Shown here in pieces: positions 47,176-58,497 of a stretch of 64,000 nucleotides of DNA. The notes under the pieces were generated by a model. It did no database searches. It worked only from the letters and a program-made list of their open reading frames with translations, and was not told the origin of the DNA. Both the position numbers and the translations under genes were made by a program. Origin of the DNA: Toxonevra muliebris (lineage: Eukaryota > Arthropoda > Insecta > Diptera > Pallopteridae). Each line of letters starts with the position of its first letter. Position 1 is the stretch's first letter. The stretch covers positions 52,739,279 to 52,803,278 of the forward strand of contig OY829329.1 in NCBI GenBank assembly GCA_963691655.1. Reading direction: 5' to 3'.

Positions 47176-47684
47176 TAGTGCGGACACACGAGAGTGCATT
47201 TCAGGCAAATTTAACATTTCGTAGAAATGCGTCTGAAATGCAGAATTCCGCCATGTCAAATGAAATTCTGCATTTCAGACTCATTTCGTTGAAATAATTA
47301 GCAACTCTCAAACACAGTGTTGTAAAAAACAGGAAAAATTTAAGATCTATTACATTTTTTTTAGACATTTTGGATTTAGTTCTCATAACAGCTGCTCTTG
47401 TAATATTTATTAAGTGAAAAAAATAAAATAATGGAGTCGGGAAGTAACTCATTGTTATTCCTCTAATTATCCATAACTGTTATATAAATTCTTCGTGTCT
47501 AAATCCAATTGAAAAGCAATAATTTTATTTATTTTTATTTAGACAAAACACACAAAAAAATTCTTCTTCTTATCCAAACTTATCATCTGTCAAAAAACGA
47601 ATGTGAAATTTCTTTTTTGTCGTGTGTCTACCTAAATTTGAAATGCAGAATTTCAACGAAATGCACTCTCGTGTGGCCGCACTA
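47176..47684. mobile_element. MITE with 27-bp TIRs and TAA (or TA) duplication
   Basis: TAGTGCGGACACACGAGAGT then GCATTTC at the left faces the inverse (with one mismatch) ending at 47684. TAA is on both sides (47173-47175, 47685-47687). With TAA it fits PIF/Harbinger; with TA it would fit Tc1. Inside, GAAATGCAGAATT-like phrases recur in both orientations. The ORF across it is not coding. Confidence 0.75.
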
Positions 47685-47970
47685 TAAGTTGCAACAGTGT
47701 ATAAAGAGCAGGCCGTTTCTAAACCCGCCACGATTCCTCATCAGCGATCTTTGTGATGGTTCTTACTACCATTTCAACATTCTACATTTTCATGTTCTTT
47801 AAATTAATCTAGTATTTTCAGGAATTTCAAATATTTTTATGTACTTTCCATTATTTCCAAATATTTTAAAGGATCTATTTAAAATTGAGATATTTGAAAA
47901 AGAGCTGTAAAAGAATGCAATCAATTTAATTGCAATACCTTGAAGTCACAGTTATTAACGAACAATTCAT

Positions 47971-49524
47971 GATTGCAGTTACTGAATAACATATTTGACT
48001 TCAGAATAAAAAATGCAGTTGGAAGTCTTTTTTGGAGTCGCCGATACGTTATTCATTTAGAAAATTCTTTTTTAGAAGTCATGAGACTCCAAATCTTATG
48101 AATCCAAAATTATGACTGCTTTGAAGTCACTTGAGGTCACTTGGAGTTATTTGGAGTCACTTGGAGTCACTTAAAGTCACTTGAAGTCACTTAAATACTT
48201 TTGAACTCAAATGCAGTCATTTGGAGTCACTTGCAATTTGTAGTCAAATGGCGTCACTTGAAATCTTTTGTAGTCAATTGGGATTTTGAAGTCAATTGGA
48301 GTCATTTGGAGTCAATTAGAATCAAATGTGAAGTCAATTTTAAGGGGGAAGGCCACTGTGACGGGTAAAATTTTTTTTTTTTTTAATTTTAGCTTATATA
48401 TTAAAAAATATGTGTACAAAATTTCAAGTCAAAATTCCAAAAGTTGCCTGACTTACAGCTATTTTAGTGATAATAAGTAGACTGAAAACTTAATGGACTG
48501 AAAACTTTAAACGCGTTTTTCTCGAAACGACTTTCTTCGAACTGGTCGAGTCGATAACTCGATCAAATATTAACCGATTTTAAATTTTTGAGAAAATCCG
48601 TTCTTGAAAAATCGACGCGACCATTTGTGGTAATATTGTTGGAAGTGCACTTAATTAAATTAATATAAAACGATCTTCATATTCTTTTATTTGACAGATC
48701 AAAAATTTTCCGAAAATCACTCATTTTTCCCGCCGCCACAGTGGACTTTTTCCTTAATATAAGTGTTGTTTAATATTTCCATTTATTTATTTTATCAAAA
48801 ACAATTGTCTAAACAAATTGCGATTTTTATTATTCGCAACAACCCTTATATATAAATACTCAAGTTTATTCAAGTTTTGATAATTTCATTTTTTAATGAT
48901 GAAAATGCTTGGATTTCTATGATTTACATACATACCATGCTTTTGGAAGACAAGACAATAACGCAATAAATTTTTATGAACAATATATAAAAAAAAGTTT
49001 AAAATAAAAAAAAAAATAATTCCAAAAAAGTGTTGAAAAACTTCATACGAGGGGTCAACGTATGACCACCGATATTAAAATTAACATCACATTCTACTTG
49101 ATTCCAGTTGACTTCAATTGACTACAAGTGACTCCAATTGACTTCAAATCCCCAATTGACTCCAAGTGACTCCAATTGACTTCAAATTCCCAATTTACTC
49201 CAAATGACTTCAACTGACTCCAATTGACTTCAAAATCCCAATTGACTCCAAAAGACTCCAATTGACTGCAAATTGCAATTGACTCCAAATGACTGCATTT
49301 GAGTTCAAGGGTATTTAAGTGACTCCAAGTAACTCCAAGTGACTTCAAAGCAGTCATGATTTTGGAGTCATAAAAATTGGAGTCTCATGATTTCAAAAAA
49401 AGATTGCATTCCCTTGACTCTAACAAAAACTTTTCTAAATGAATAACCAATGGGCGACTCCAAAAAAGACTTCCAACTGCATTTTTTATTCTGGAGTCAA
49501 ATATGTTATTCAATAACTGCAATC
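47971..49524. mobile_element. Foldback element with minisatellite arms
   Basis: The left arm (47971 to about 48335) starts GATTGCAGTTACTGAATAAC, continues with TTGACT..AGAATAAAAAATGC and becomes an array of 10-12-bp units (TTGGAGTCACTTGGAGTCA). The right arm (about 49095-49524) is the inverse with the same order: CCAATTGACTTCAA units, then TTTTTTATTCTGGAGTCAAA, then GTTATTCAATAACTGCAATC. Arms are about 365 and 430 bp, and the spacer is about 760 bp. This architecture is that of FB/foldback transposons. The spacer contains a separate TTAA-type MITE. The repeated Leu/Glu/Ser frames on either strand are artefacts. Confidence 0.85.
48344..48753. mobile_element. TTAA-flanked MITE nested in the foldback spacer
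   Basis: TTAA (48340-48343), GGGGGAAGGCCACTGTGACG ... CCGCCGCCACAGTGGACTTT TTCC, TTAA (48754-48757). The ends GGRRRAAGNCCACTGTG pair imperfectly. TTAA duplication implies a piggyBac-type origin. No transposase. Confidence 0.65.
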
Positions 49525-49765
49525 TATACATTTATTAGTGGAACTACAATTTTATTCCAAAAGATCCAGAAGTGCTACGATATATAATATATCAATTTAA
49601 AGGGCTTGATAGTTGGGTTAGCTAAAAATTATCAGACTTAAAATCGGTTAAGCCAATTCCAAATTATTAGAGTCAGAAGTTTTTTAAAATTCGCTCATTG
49701 AACAAAGCATTGCATTCATCGTTGTAAAAATTATTATTATGCTTAAGCGGGAGTAAATAATAAGT

Positions 49766-49789
49766 AAGAGAGAGAGAGAGAGAGAGAGA
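49766..49789. repeat. (AG)n microsatellite
   Basis: About 11-12 AG units in the run taagagagag...agaaaat. Confidence 0.95.
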
Positions 49790-52525
49790 AAATACATGAG
49801 CAACGGCATCTCTCAGAATTATCTAACGAATTATCTGCATAAACAAATAACAAAACAAACACCAGCGAATAGTTTGGTTCTCTTTTCATATTTGTTTTTC
49901 ATAAATAGATTTCTTCCGCAAAAAAAATAGCCCCAGTTACTGGGTCCTTACCGACTAGTCAAAAATTATTATTCATTTGTGACTTATATCCTCAATTGAT
50001 TGCATTCTTTTACAGCTCTGATTTGAAAATCAAATATTGAGCACGGATATTTGAATAATATTGGTATTTGAGCTATTAAAAATAGTAATATTATTGTACT
50101 GAGTATCAAAAATCTTGTACAATGTGCCACTAATAAATACCACAGCCTCAGATACTAACCTTCAACTTAGAATCGTAGGATTCAAAATGCGGAAAAATTT
50201 AATACCGCACCCTGCTTTCTAATAAATATCCCTTAAACACTTTACCTTGAACCTGGTATTGAAGTTTGCCGACATCTCACACTACCATCTAATTTATAAG
50301 TTTCTTTTCCTGTTAGGAAATAGCTGCAGAAACCGAGTCATAAAATTCTAATTAAGGATTACCTATGCTAATAGTAAACTTGTGGATATAAGGGAATAGG
50401 GGGAGGAAATAATGCAGCTCCCCTCCCCCGATTCTGTTGAAAATATATATAAATTTGCATTTGATTCACACTTTTAATAAGTGAACCTAATTTCTAGATC
50501 AGCTAGTAGTGCTAGAGTAGGGTAAGAAAAAGTAAATAATACTTCCCCAATAAAAACCAAATCGAAAAACCAACAACAACTCAATTGAAATATCATATTC
50601 AAATGATGTTTGCTAAGAAGTTTGACAGTTTTTATGCTTTGCTCAGTAAATACATACTACAAGTGTGTGACGAGGTGTAAAATATTGTTTGCGCATGCGT
50701 CTTGTTAGTATGCAAGTGACACATTATATATGCGATATTAACCATTTCTTATGCCGTTGTTTAATGCTATATAAATAGATGGAGCCGCCTGTCTATTATA
50801 CTCTTTCAACACAGCTGCTTCCCCTTACATCTACAAATTGCAAACTTATGATCAATATGGTGCTTGAGTGTTTGGGTTTTCGGTGTGGTCGCAGCACAAC
50901 TTCCTAAAATGGTTCCGCTATTTTCAATATTTTTCAATAGGGTACGTGCCTGAAATTATATAAAAATTAATTGATTAACTTTATTTTACGCTATAGTAAT
51001 AAGGTGGATGCATAATAAAGTGTTGAACGACTGTCAATTGGTCATAGAAGTACAACGACTCTGCATTTTATGCGGAAGAGTGAAGGAGAATTTCGGGTAC
51101 TTAAAATTGTTAAACTGCATTTTTAACTAAGTATTTCTTTTTTTTTAATTGATTGGAATTAGTTGGCATTTTTGTTGCTGTAATAGCGCAAAAAAGGAAT
51201 ATGAAAATGAAAAGTAAGTTGACCCTCTTTGGATGTGGTATGTACATATACTGTACTGTGCGTATAGCCGGAAGTCTGAGTTATGCTTAAAGTTGCCATA
51301 TATGTACGAACTTGCATCAAGTAGCAAGTGTCAACTAGTCAAAACTGGGTGTGTTTGAATTTAACGAAGAAGTAGAAGAAATAAACAAACTTCAATAAAA
51401 AACCAACCACTTCCTTTTTGAGTGAAATTAATAAATTCAGAAGTGACCTTCTTATATTTTTATGTGAATGTATAAATATTTAAAATAAATATTTTTCATT
51501 TCAACCATTGTTTAAAACTTTTAATATTCTCATGCATTAAAATGTCTTAACTTTATTCTATATACTCAATTCTTCAGCTTTTTTATATTTATAAACAAAT
51601 TAAAATGTTAATCTCTACTTTAAATTAAAACTAAACTAACTAAAACTTAAAAAAAAAAGAATAAACAAAATCTGCAATAAATTAAGCTAAATCTGCTGCT
51701 CCCACCCTTTCGCTTCCTTGCTCCCTCCTCTCCTCCTCCGTACCTCAATCAACACAATGAAATTATCACATTCCATTCCATTCTTGTTGTAGTTTCTCAA
51801 AGCTGACAGCAGCTTCACTTCCGTTTATTTACATACATACATTTCTGCTCGCTCTCACATTTTGGGAAAATTACATTGGGGATTGATTTAATTTTTATAT
51901 ATAGGTATTTTTGTTGTTGTTTTGCTTTTCTCTTGTTGTAGCTTGTCTTCATTTTGGCTCACAGCTCAGAAAGATTTCGCTACGCATTCTTTTGTGCAAC
52001 GGCAAAGAAGAAGAACTTAGTTTCAGAAAACCTCAGGCTTATAAAAGTTTGCGTGTCAAGTTAATGCTTGAAAATGTAAGACAAGCTAGAAAATTTCTGA
52101 GTAAAGAAAAAAATTTTGTAAATAAACATTGACAATTTGCTATAACAATGGCACAGTGGAGCTAATATTGAAAGTTTATGTATATATTTAAAATTGAAGT
52201 ATAGAACAAAAAATATAATAACAGAAGAATAAAAGACTTAACAAACAAACTTGATATTTGTAGAAACATTGATCTGGTATTTTTAGGCTTGAACAAATCT
52301 CGAAATTATGAAGACAGTCTAGCAAAAGCTTCTAGCAAAAAAATGAATGTTTAGTAAAAAAGTTAAATATTTAACAATTTTGAATGTCGATAACTCCTAA
52401 ACTAAATAGGGTTTGAGTATTTCCTTAATCAAATCAAAAGAGCTTCAATCTCTAATGATTGTATTCTTTTTAAACCGTTAGTTTTCAGGTCAATCCTCTA
52501 GAGATTTTTTATTATATTGGTTATT
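49790..52525. other. Mostly unannotated AT-rich DNA
   Basis: No supported exon apart from a speculative promoter and small frame at 50.77-50.91 kb. Some open frames (51145-51327 minus, 51911-52132 plus) lack supporting features. Confidence 0.4.
50768..50907 (+). promoter_or_regulatory. Candidate TATA box with downstream 19-codon ORF
   Basis: TATATAAATAG at 50768-50778 is a near-consensus insect TATA box set in less AT-biased DNA (GGAGCCGCC follows). About 70 bp after it, ATG at 50848 opens MINMVLECLGFRCGRSTTS and stops at 50905-50907. A possible donor (TAGG|GTACGTG) lies further down near 50940. There is no independent sign that it is transcribed, and AT-rich DNA gives many chance TATA matches. 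Confidence 0.25.
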
Positions 52526-52540
52526 TTATGTGGAGCAGAT

Positions 52541-52964
52541 AGAAAGAGGACAAATGTCCTCTTAGGGCACAACAAATCTGCAGTACGTAGGCTCACAGAA
52601 GTCATAACTGGACATTGTGCTATTGCACCAATGCTTCAACGGTGGTGCATTCCAACGAGCGGACTCTGCAGAAGTTGTCATGATGAAGAAGAGACAGAAT
52701 CGATTCTTCACTTTCTATGTCAATGTCCAAGGCTGCAGATGAGCAGACTCCAATGTTTGGGGTCGCGCTTTTTCAATAGTCTAACAGAGATAACGAAAGT
52801 GGAACTATCGGATCTTCTTACCTTCATCCGGAGAACCAAATGGTTCAATAAAGACATTACCTGGACTGCTGACGGAAACCGTGGTTAGAGACGTGCCTCA
52901 TCCGGGCAATTAAATGAGGGCAATCACAATGGACAATTAAGTCTCCGAGTGGAAGTGTGGGTTT

Positions 52965-52998
<34 letters not shown>

Positions 52999-53036
52999 AT
53001 ATACATTCGCTCACGCCTTCCAAACCTAACCTAACC
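52541..53036 (+). mobile_element. 5'-truncated LINE, same family as 1733-3025, with 14-bp TSD
   Basis: TTATGTGGAGCAGA flanks both sides (52527-52540, 53037-53050). The insert encodes only the ORF2 C-terminus (52546-52888): RKRTNVLLGHNKSAVRRLTE, then GLCRSCHDEEETESILHFLC and QCPRL (a CxxC...H...C zinc knuckle), ending TADGNRG and a stop at 52886-52888. This reading frame is intact and shows what the damaged copy at 2750-2945 has lost. The 3' UTR (GGGCAATTAAATGAGGGCAA) is shared with that copy, followed by a TA/CA-rich repeat and the end CCAAACCTAACCTAACC. Confidence 0.9.
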
Positions 53037-53059
53037 TTATGTGGAGCAGAAATATTCAC

Positions 53060-53415
53060 TGAAAGTTTTAACTATGAACGTTGATGGTATCTTTTAAGTG
53101 ACGATAAACTTCACAAGCTCTATACTAATGCTCCTGCTTTCGAGTCTTTCAAATTTCACTTGTTTTGCCAGGTATAAAAATTAAGTGACACATGAAATTG
53201 GTTCAGTTAAAAAAAAAGTTTAATAGATTACCATAAATAAAAGAGTATCATAAATTCGGTGTCCAAATTCTGTAGAAGGTAACCTGTAAATTAGGTACTT
53301 TCAACCACAGATGTAAAGTTTCAAATACCAGACCATATACCAATGCCAGAATTTATACTCGTTTTGGCACTCTGAATTAGCGCTAGTACTTTAGAAAGCT
53401 AAAGTAAAGTACTAA
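53060..53415. other. No gene recognised
   Basis: AT-rich flank of the mariner element; ends in a short aagtaaagtactaaagtac repeat. Confidence 0.4.
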
Positions 53416-53609
53416 AGTACCACCTTGATCAAAAAGTTCCCGGAATAACCACCGTGTGGTGCACCCATCGTTCCGATTTGAGTTCTGTTTTTTTGTTAAG
53501 TTGGTACATCTGTTGTTAATATTGCCTCTAAATCTTAGCGTCATAGCTTGACATTTGCAAAAGTTACGTAGCCAAGAGTGTGTGTCGGCGATTTTGTACA
53601 ATTTTAGAA

Positions 53610-55667
53610 ATGGATTTAAATTTGCAACAACGAACTTGTATTAAATTTTGCGTAAAAACGGCGATCGTTGGAAATGTTGGAAAAGTGTTTCGGCAACGAT
53701 TCTCTAAACAAAACGATCGTTTACCAGTGAAACGAGCGGTTCAAAAGTGGTCGTGAGTCAATCGAAGATGATGAACGCAGTGGCAGACCATCGACATCGA
53801 AAACCGACGACAACGTTGATAAAGTAAAAGAAATTTTGGTCAATAACCGCAAATTAACCATCAAAGAGATAGCGGAAGACTTGAACATTGCCTATGGATT
53901 CGTCCAAGACATTTTGGTTAATGATTTGGGTTTCCGCGGTGTAGCAGCAAAGTTGGTGCCAAAAGACCTCAATTTCATGCAAAAAAGAGACCGTGTTGAC
54001 GTCGCAAAATACATGATTTGCGAGGCTGAATCCACTGAATCCGATCCTACATTCATCAAAAGGATCATTACTGGAGACGAGACGTGGATACGTGAATACG
54101 ACAAGTGAATGGCGTTCACGAAATGAGCCGAGACCAAAGAAACCACGTCGTTTACAATCAAAAAAGAAGGCAATGCTCACGGTTTTCATGGATTACAACT
54201 GTGTAGTGCATCATGAATTTTTGCCAGAAGGCCAGACAGTAAACAAAGAGTATTATTTGGGCGTTATGAGACGTTTGCGTGAAGCAATTCGCCGAAAGAA
54301 ACCAGAATTGTGGACAGAAAACTCGTGAATTTTGCACCATGATAACGTACCGTCGCACAGTGCCATCATTATTCGTAATTTTTTGACGGAAAATTCAACA
54401 AATACCATCCAACAGACACCGAATTCACCTGATTTGGCTCCCTGTGACTTCTTTCTGTTCAATCGAGTTAAAAAACCATTACGGGGAACGCGTTTCAGTA
54501 GCCGAGAGGATAGATAGATAGATAGATTAGAAAGGGTGTGATGTACTACGACCTTAAGAGATCTATTGTACCCCCGATAGTAACCTGTTCACAGGTTGTC
54601 AGGCAAGCCAATCTTGCTGAGGAATCTCAGAAATTGATGTGGCTTTAACGCTATGATATCCCCACTGGTAATGGTAATGCCCCACGTACCTCTTCCTTCT
54701 GTGAGTGAGCGCCTCGCAGTGCATTAGGATGTGTTCGGATGTTTCCTTGTCTTCTTTGCAGAATCTACAAGTGCTGTCCTGACTTAAACCTAGGTTTTTC
54801 ATATGCTCCCCCAGTTTGCCCATTATTAGCCTTAGTTGGCTTTTATTTAACTTAAGACAGAGAGCCGCTCTGCTGGGATCAAACTTCCCAATTAGCAGCT
54901 TTGATTGTCTAAGCTTTGGGAGGAGTGCCCAGTATGATGATCTGGTATTTTGTTCTTCCTCTTTTAGTGTGCCTTTTAAGGTTTGAATTCCTATACCTAA
55001 CAAGGGTTCTGGACCAATGAAGGTCTTGGCCGCTGCGTTCCTTGCCAAGTGGTCGGCTACTTCGTTACCATAAATACCTTTATGTCCGGGTAGCCAGAAT
55101 AGAGTTACCTTATTAGTCTTGCCTAATGTATTTAGTAACTCTTGGCATTCCCATACTAATTTGGAGGTGGTCTCAATTGAGTCTAGCGCTCTGATAGCAG
55201 CTTGACTATGAGAGTATATTGCTATTTTTTGCTTTTGCTTTTTGTACCCACGTTCGAGGTTGAACTGTGCACAGAGCCAAATGGCAAGAATCTCTGATTG
55301 AAAGATGCTTGAAGTTTTTCCCATTGGCTCCGAGTGTTTGGTTTTTGGACCATACACCCCTGCACCAGTTCCTTCGTCCGTTCTCGATCCGTCGGTGTAC
55401 CATCTGAGTGTATGTTCTTTGTGAGAGGTATGGAAAGTTTGTATGTCCCATTCTCTCTTGTTACTAAGTACAACCTTGAAATGTTTTTCGAATCGTCTCA
55501 AGGTAGCGTGGCTAGAGGAAGTAATGGGAAAATCGCAAGAAGCACTGAGGGACATACCGAAAACCGAATATAAAAAATGTTTCGAGGATTGGATCAAGCG
55601 CTGGCATAAGTGTGTTGCAGTCGATGGGGATTACTTTGAAGGGGAAAATATTGATTTAGATGAATAA
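53610..55667 (+). pseudogene. Mariner transposase, frameshifted and interrupted
   Basis: ATG at 53610 starts MDLNLQQRTCIKFCVK. Frameshifts follow in the first 200 bp, then DERSGRPSTSK and the HTH region NRKLTIKEIAEDLNIAYGFV. The catalytic positions are all visible: GDETW (first Asp, about 54078), HHDNVPSH (second) and SPDLAPCDFF (third), with 34 residues between the second and third, so DD34D. There is a stop before HHDN and a frameshift near 54107. The gene is interrupted at 54510 by the LINE. The remaining C-terminus (EVMGKSQEALRDIPKTEYKK ... GENIDLDE) resumes at 55519 and stops at 55665-55667. Inactive. Confidence 0.9.
54511..55513 (-). mobile_element. I-type LINE fragment (RNase H) nested in the mariner
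   Basis: AGAGGA on both sides (54505-54510, 55514-55519), in mariner sequence that is otherwise continuous, marks a target duplication of at least 6 bp. The minus frame is open for about 300 codons from the insertion point to a stop near 54597. RNase H motifs: YTDGSRTDEGTGAGVYG, SEILAIW, YSHSQAAIRAL and LPGHKGIYGNEVADHLA. In YSHSQAA the expected catalytic Asp is His. The zinc knuckle CRFCKEDKETSEHILMHC follows. The 3' UTR has GGTACAATAGATCTCTTAAG and a (TATC)n tail. The long open frame means it is younger than its mariner host. Confidence 0.9.
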
Positions 55668-55729
55668 ACTTGTATTTTTAATTTTCTGAATAAATTCCGG
55701 GAACTTTTTGATCAAGGGTATTTGATTCT

Positions 55730-56050
55730 CAAGTAAGTATTTGAAGTATTAGCAAGCATTTTCAAGTATTTCAAATGCCCACACACTCTTTTAAATCATT
55801 GAAAATACTTGAATTACTTAAATTACTCGCAAAAACTTTAAAATAGAACAAAGCACTTAAAAAAGCTTAGAAATATTTCAGAGTAGTTGGAAGTACTTGA
55901 AAAGATTAAGAGTACTTGAAAATACTTGAAATACCAAAAAATTCTTAAAAGTCTTAAAATTCTTGAATTACTTGAAAATACTTAGAAATATTTAAGAATT
56001 ACTTAAAAGTACTTCAAAATACTGAGAAGTAATTAAAAATACTAAAGCCA
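55730..56050. repeat. Degenerate TACTTGAAAATACTTGAA repeat
   Basis: Many variants of AAGTACTTGAAA / AAATACTTGAAATAC on both sides of a T-rich start. Similar wording in inverse orientation occurs at 47040-47110. The mariner element was inserted at the edge of this tract. Confidence 0.6.
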
Positions 56051-56886
56051 TAAATATTTCAATTGTTTTACGAATTTATTAGTTATCCAAACAAACTATT
56101 ATTCGAGAGCTTGAATGCCAGTGCTGCCAAATTTTACTCGCTTACAATTTAATCGACTTTACCGTTACAAAAAATTCAGTTTCTTGTATAATTTACAGAT
56201 TGACAACGAATCTTTTGAAGTTTTTAAAACAAAATGTTTTTCAAGTGTCAAATTTTACTCGCTTACGCTCTAAGCGACAATGTAACAATGATACCAAGCT
56301 TAATTTTTGAGGCGGGTTGGACGTTCAATTACGAACTTTTTAATGATGTCATCACACTGTGCAGTTTAAAGGAAGCACACAAATTTACAGAGTGATGATG
56401 GTCATAAAAGAATGCAGCAATTCGAAAATTTTAATACAATATTTTTTCTATTTTTGCTTTTATTCTTTTTGTTTTTTATTAACAATTTATTTACACCCAC
56501 TCTAATTTTTATTTTTTTTTGCACTCAACTATTTTTATGAGAAAATAATAAGAAAAAAAAAAAATATACGTACTCGCATTCTTTGATTTTGCATGTCATC
56601 AGATAAGAATCGCATGTCCACGCTATGGCACATTAAGCGTAAATTTGCATTGGAATTTGTCACACGAATATAAAAACACAGACACCACAGTAGGCGGGAG
56701 GGTGTAAAAGAAATAGATGGAATAAAAATGTCATGACATTCATTTTTGTTAAATGGAAAATTATAGCTTAAGTTTTTAAGGTTAAAAGAAAAGCCTAAGA
56801 GAAAAAATGCAATAGAAAAATTATTACGAATACAAAATTTTATATAAGTAAAAATTACAAAAAATATAGAATTTTTATATTTTAAG

Positions 56887-57745
56887 CTAAGCTATGGTAA
56901 TGTCATTTGTATAGTATAACCAAATCGATGGGGGCGGCAAGTCAATATCACATTCTTCATTAGTTAAACCATTCTCGTAGAGAGTTTCATCGAAACGTAA
57001 TTTGCCGCCACATTTACCCTGTTGGACAAGTATAAATAAATAATATATTTTAACAATTAATTTAGTTATAGCAGTGTTTTATTTGCAGGCAAGCGAATTC
57101 GCTTATTAAAGAACTTTCAGAATTTTATTGGAATTGTGTTATTAATTTTTTGATTTTATTCAAACTCGCTTATTAGCAAATATATTTCCTTACCATTTTT
57201 GAAAACTTCCTCCACAAATAACTGCCTGCATGATGATTATAGAATGCTTTATATTTCGTTTGTATATCATAAATTGTATCCTCATCGCAGACTTTCATCT
57301 CTTGTGTGGTGCCCGTGAGCGTATTAATGATGCGTACTGGACGTTCTTTACGTGTTAAGCGACCAATTTGATAGAATGGATCTTGACTCCATATTTTACC
57401 TCTCGTTTTACAAAAATCACTTAACGCCACTTCGAGTATCGGTGGAAAAATTAAACGTGGCTTTCCAGTTACTGGTGAAGTTTCGGTCTTTGGTAGGCCA
57501 TTTTCTTCAAAGAAATGGGAGAGATCTTTACCACCGAAAGCCAAAAGATATTCGAGATTCTGTTTGGTTAAATTTGGCATTGTTAATACTTAGTTTTATT
57601 TCTTACTTTTAGTACTCACATTATTCCAGTGATCTCGTCGGTCTTTGAGTAGCGGCGATAAATTCAATACATTTCCATGTAGTACTATCCAAAAATCATC
57701 CCATTTATTGTGTAGTACAACTTCATCATATAAGTAATATTTCAT
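56887..57745 (-). CDS. CYB5D1: Cytochrome b5 domain-containing protein 1 homologue (three exons)
   Basis: The spliced model is 57745-57620, 57559-57194 and 57018-56887 (introns of 60 and 175 bp with GTGAGT...CAG and GTAAGG...CAG), 207 codons, all phase 0. Exon 1 starts MKYYLYDEVVLHNKWDDFWI, the opening of the cytochrome b5-like fold, then VLNLSPLL. Exon 2 has GGKDLSHFF, matching the 'GxDISHWF' core with the conserved heme-side His, then a conserved RIINTLTGTTQ segment. Exon 3 has LRFDETLYENGL and ends PSIWLYYTNDITIA, matching the family's 'LDxTLEENGI...LLYFNDDLT' end. Human CYB5D1 is about 228 residues. The protein is linked to the axoneme radial spoke and ciliary beating in vertebrates and algae, so sperm or sensory-cilium expression is the likely role in flies. 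The canonical HPGG motif of true cytochrome b5 is absent. The start is the first plausible ATG; the frame upstream is open but lacks another ATG nearby. Confidence 0.88.
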
Positions 57746-57749
57746 TTTG

Positions 57750-58370
57750 CGTGTATAATTGGGAGGGAAAATATAAAATAATATGCAAGACAAAATTTGT
57801 TTGGAAATTATAAAGAAATATTTGAGAATTTATGGCAAAAGTCAAACGAAAAATTGAGTAAATTTTTCCATTTTGAAATGTGACAACGAACACAAAACCA
57901 ATTTGATCATATTGCGAACGAGGAAAAATAAGTTACAAATCCACGATTTGTGGTGAAAAATAATCAGCTTGTACCTCTAAGACCGGAAAGTTAGGACCCG
58001 CACCCACCCCTGTAAAGGAAATATAGAGCATATGGATAACTATAGTGAAAAAGCTAAATGTCGAAAAGCTGCAAACATAAAAAACAACCGAAGTTTTCTC
58101 CAATCGAGTTTGCATTCTTCTACCGCGAAACACCCTTCAACTTGATGATGCGCGCAGGAGTCATACATTTCATGTTCTATGCGTACGGGTACCGGAGAGG
58201 TGCTAGGCTGGCAGAGAAACCCTTTGCTACGACAGTAGCGTATCCAGAGAGGGGAGTATAGGAGCTGAAGCCCCCCTAGAACCCGACAATCTTATAGTAC
58301 ACAGTAATTTTTGAGAAATCAAAAATGTTTAGATTTTTCCAAAAAAAAGCCATCAGCAGTGAAAAGTATA
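57750..58370. other. CYB5D1 upstream region, no other gene recognised
   Basis: It presumably contains the CYB5D1 promoter (minus strand), but no clear TATA or initiator could be fixed. Part of it (57940-58260) is less AT-rich and may be repeat-derived. Confidence 0.35.
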
Positions 58371-58497
58371 CACTTATTATTATTATTATTTGAAGGAAGG
58401 ACGACTCGAAAGTCAGGCACTGCGATCTATAAGATCTATTGTACCAAAGCCCCAAGAAAGGAAGAGAGAAAGGAAGGGAGAAAGAAAGATAGATAAC

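Larger units (their letters stand above)
53420..55718 (+). mobile_element. Mariner element (DD34D), split by a nested LINE
   Basis: The TIR CCTTGATCAAAAAGTTCCCG at the left (53420 on) is matched inverted at the right end (55718), with TA outside both ends (53418-53419, 55719-55720). Without the 1003-bp LINE insert and its duplication the element is about 1.29 kb, the normal full length for mariner. Confidence 0.9.

Noticed and set aside
49094..49357. LESIGV / SFGVNWEFEV repeat frame
   Set aside because: It lies wholly in the right arm of the foldback element and reflects the GGAGTCAATT unit.
53854..54189. Minus-strand ORFs antisense to the mariner transposase
   Set aside because: They are shadows of the plus-strand transposase, which has the DDETW / HHDN / SPDLAPCD motifs.
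55514..55597. Extra N-terminal residues of the LINE frame (MIQSSKHFLYSVFGM...)
   Set aside because: They are antisense mariner sequence; the LINE begins at 55513.
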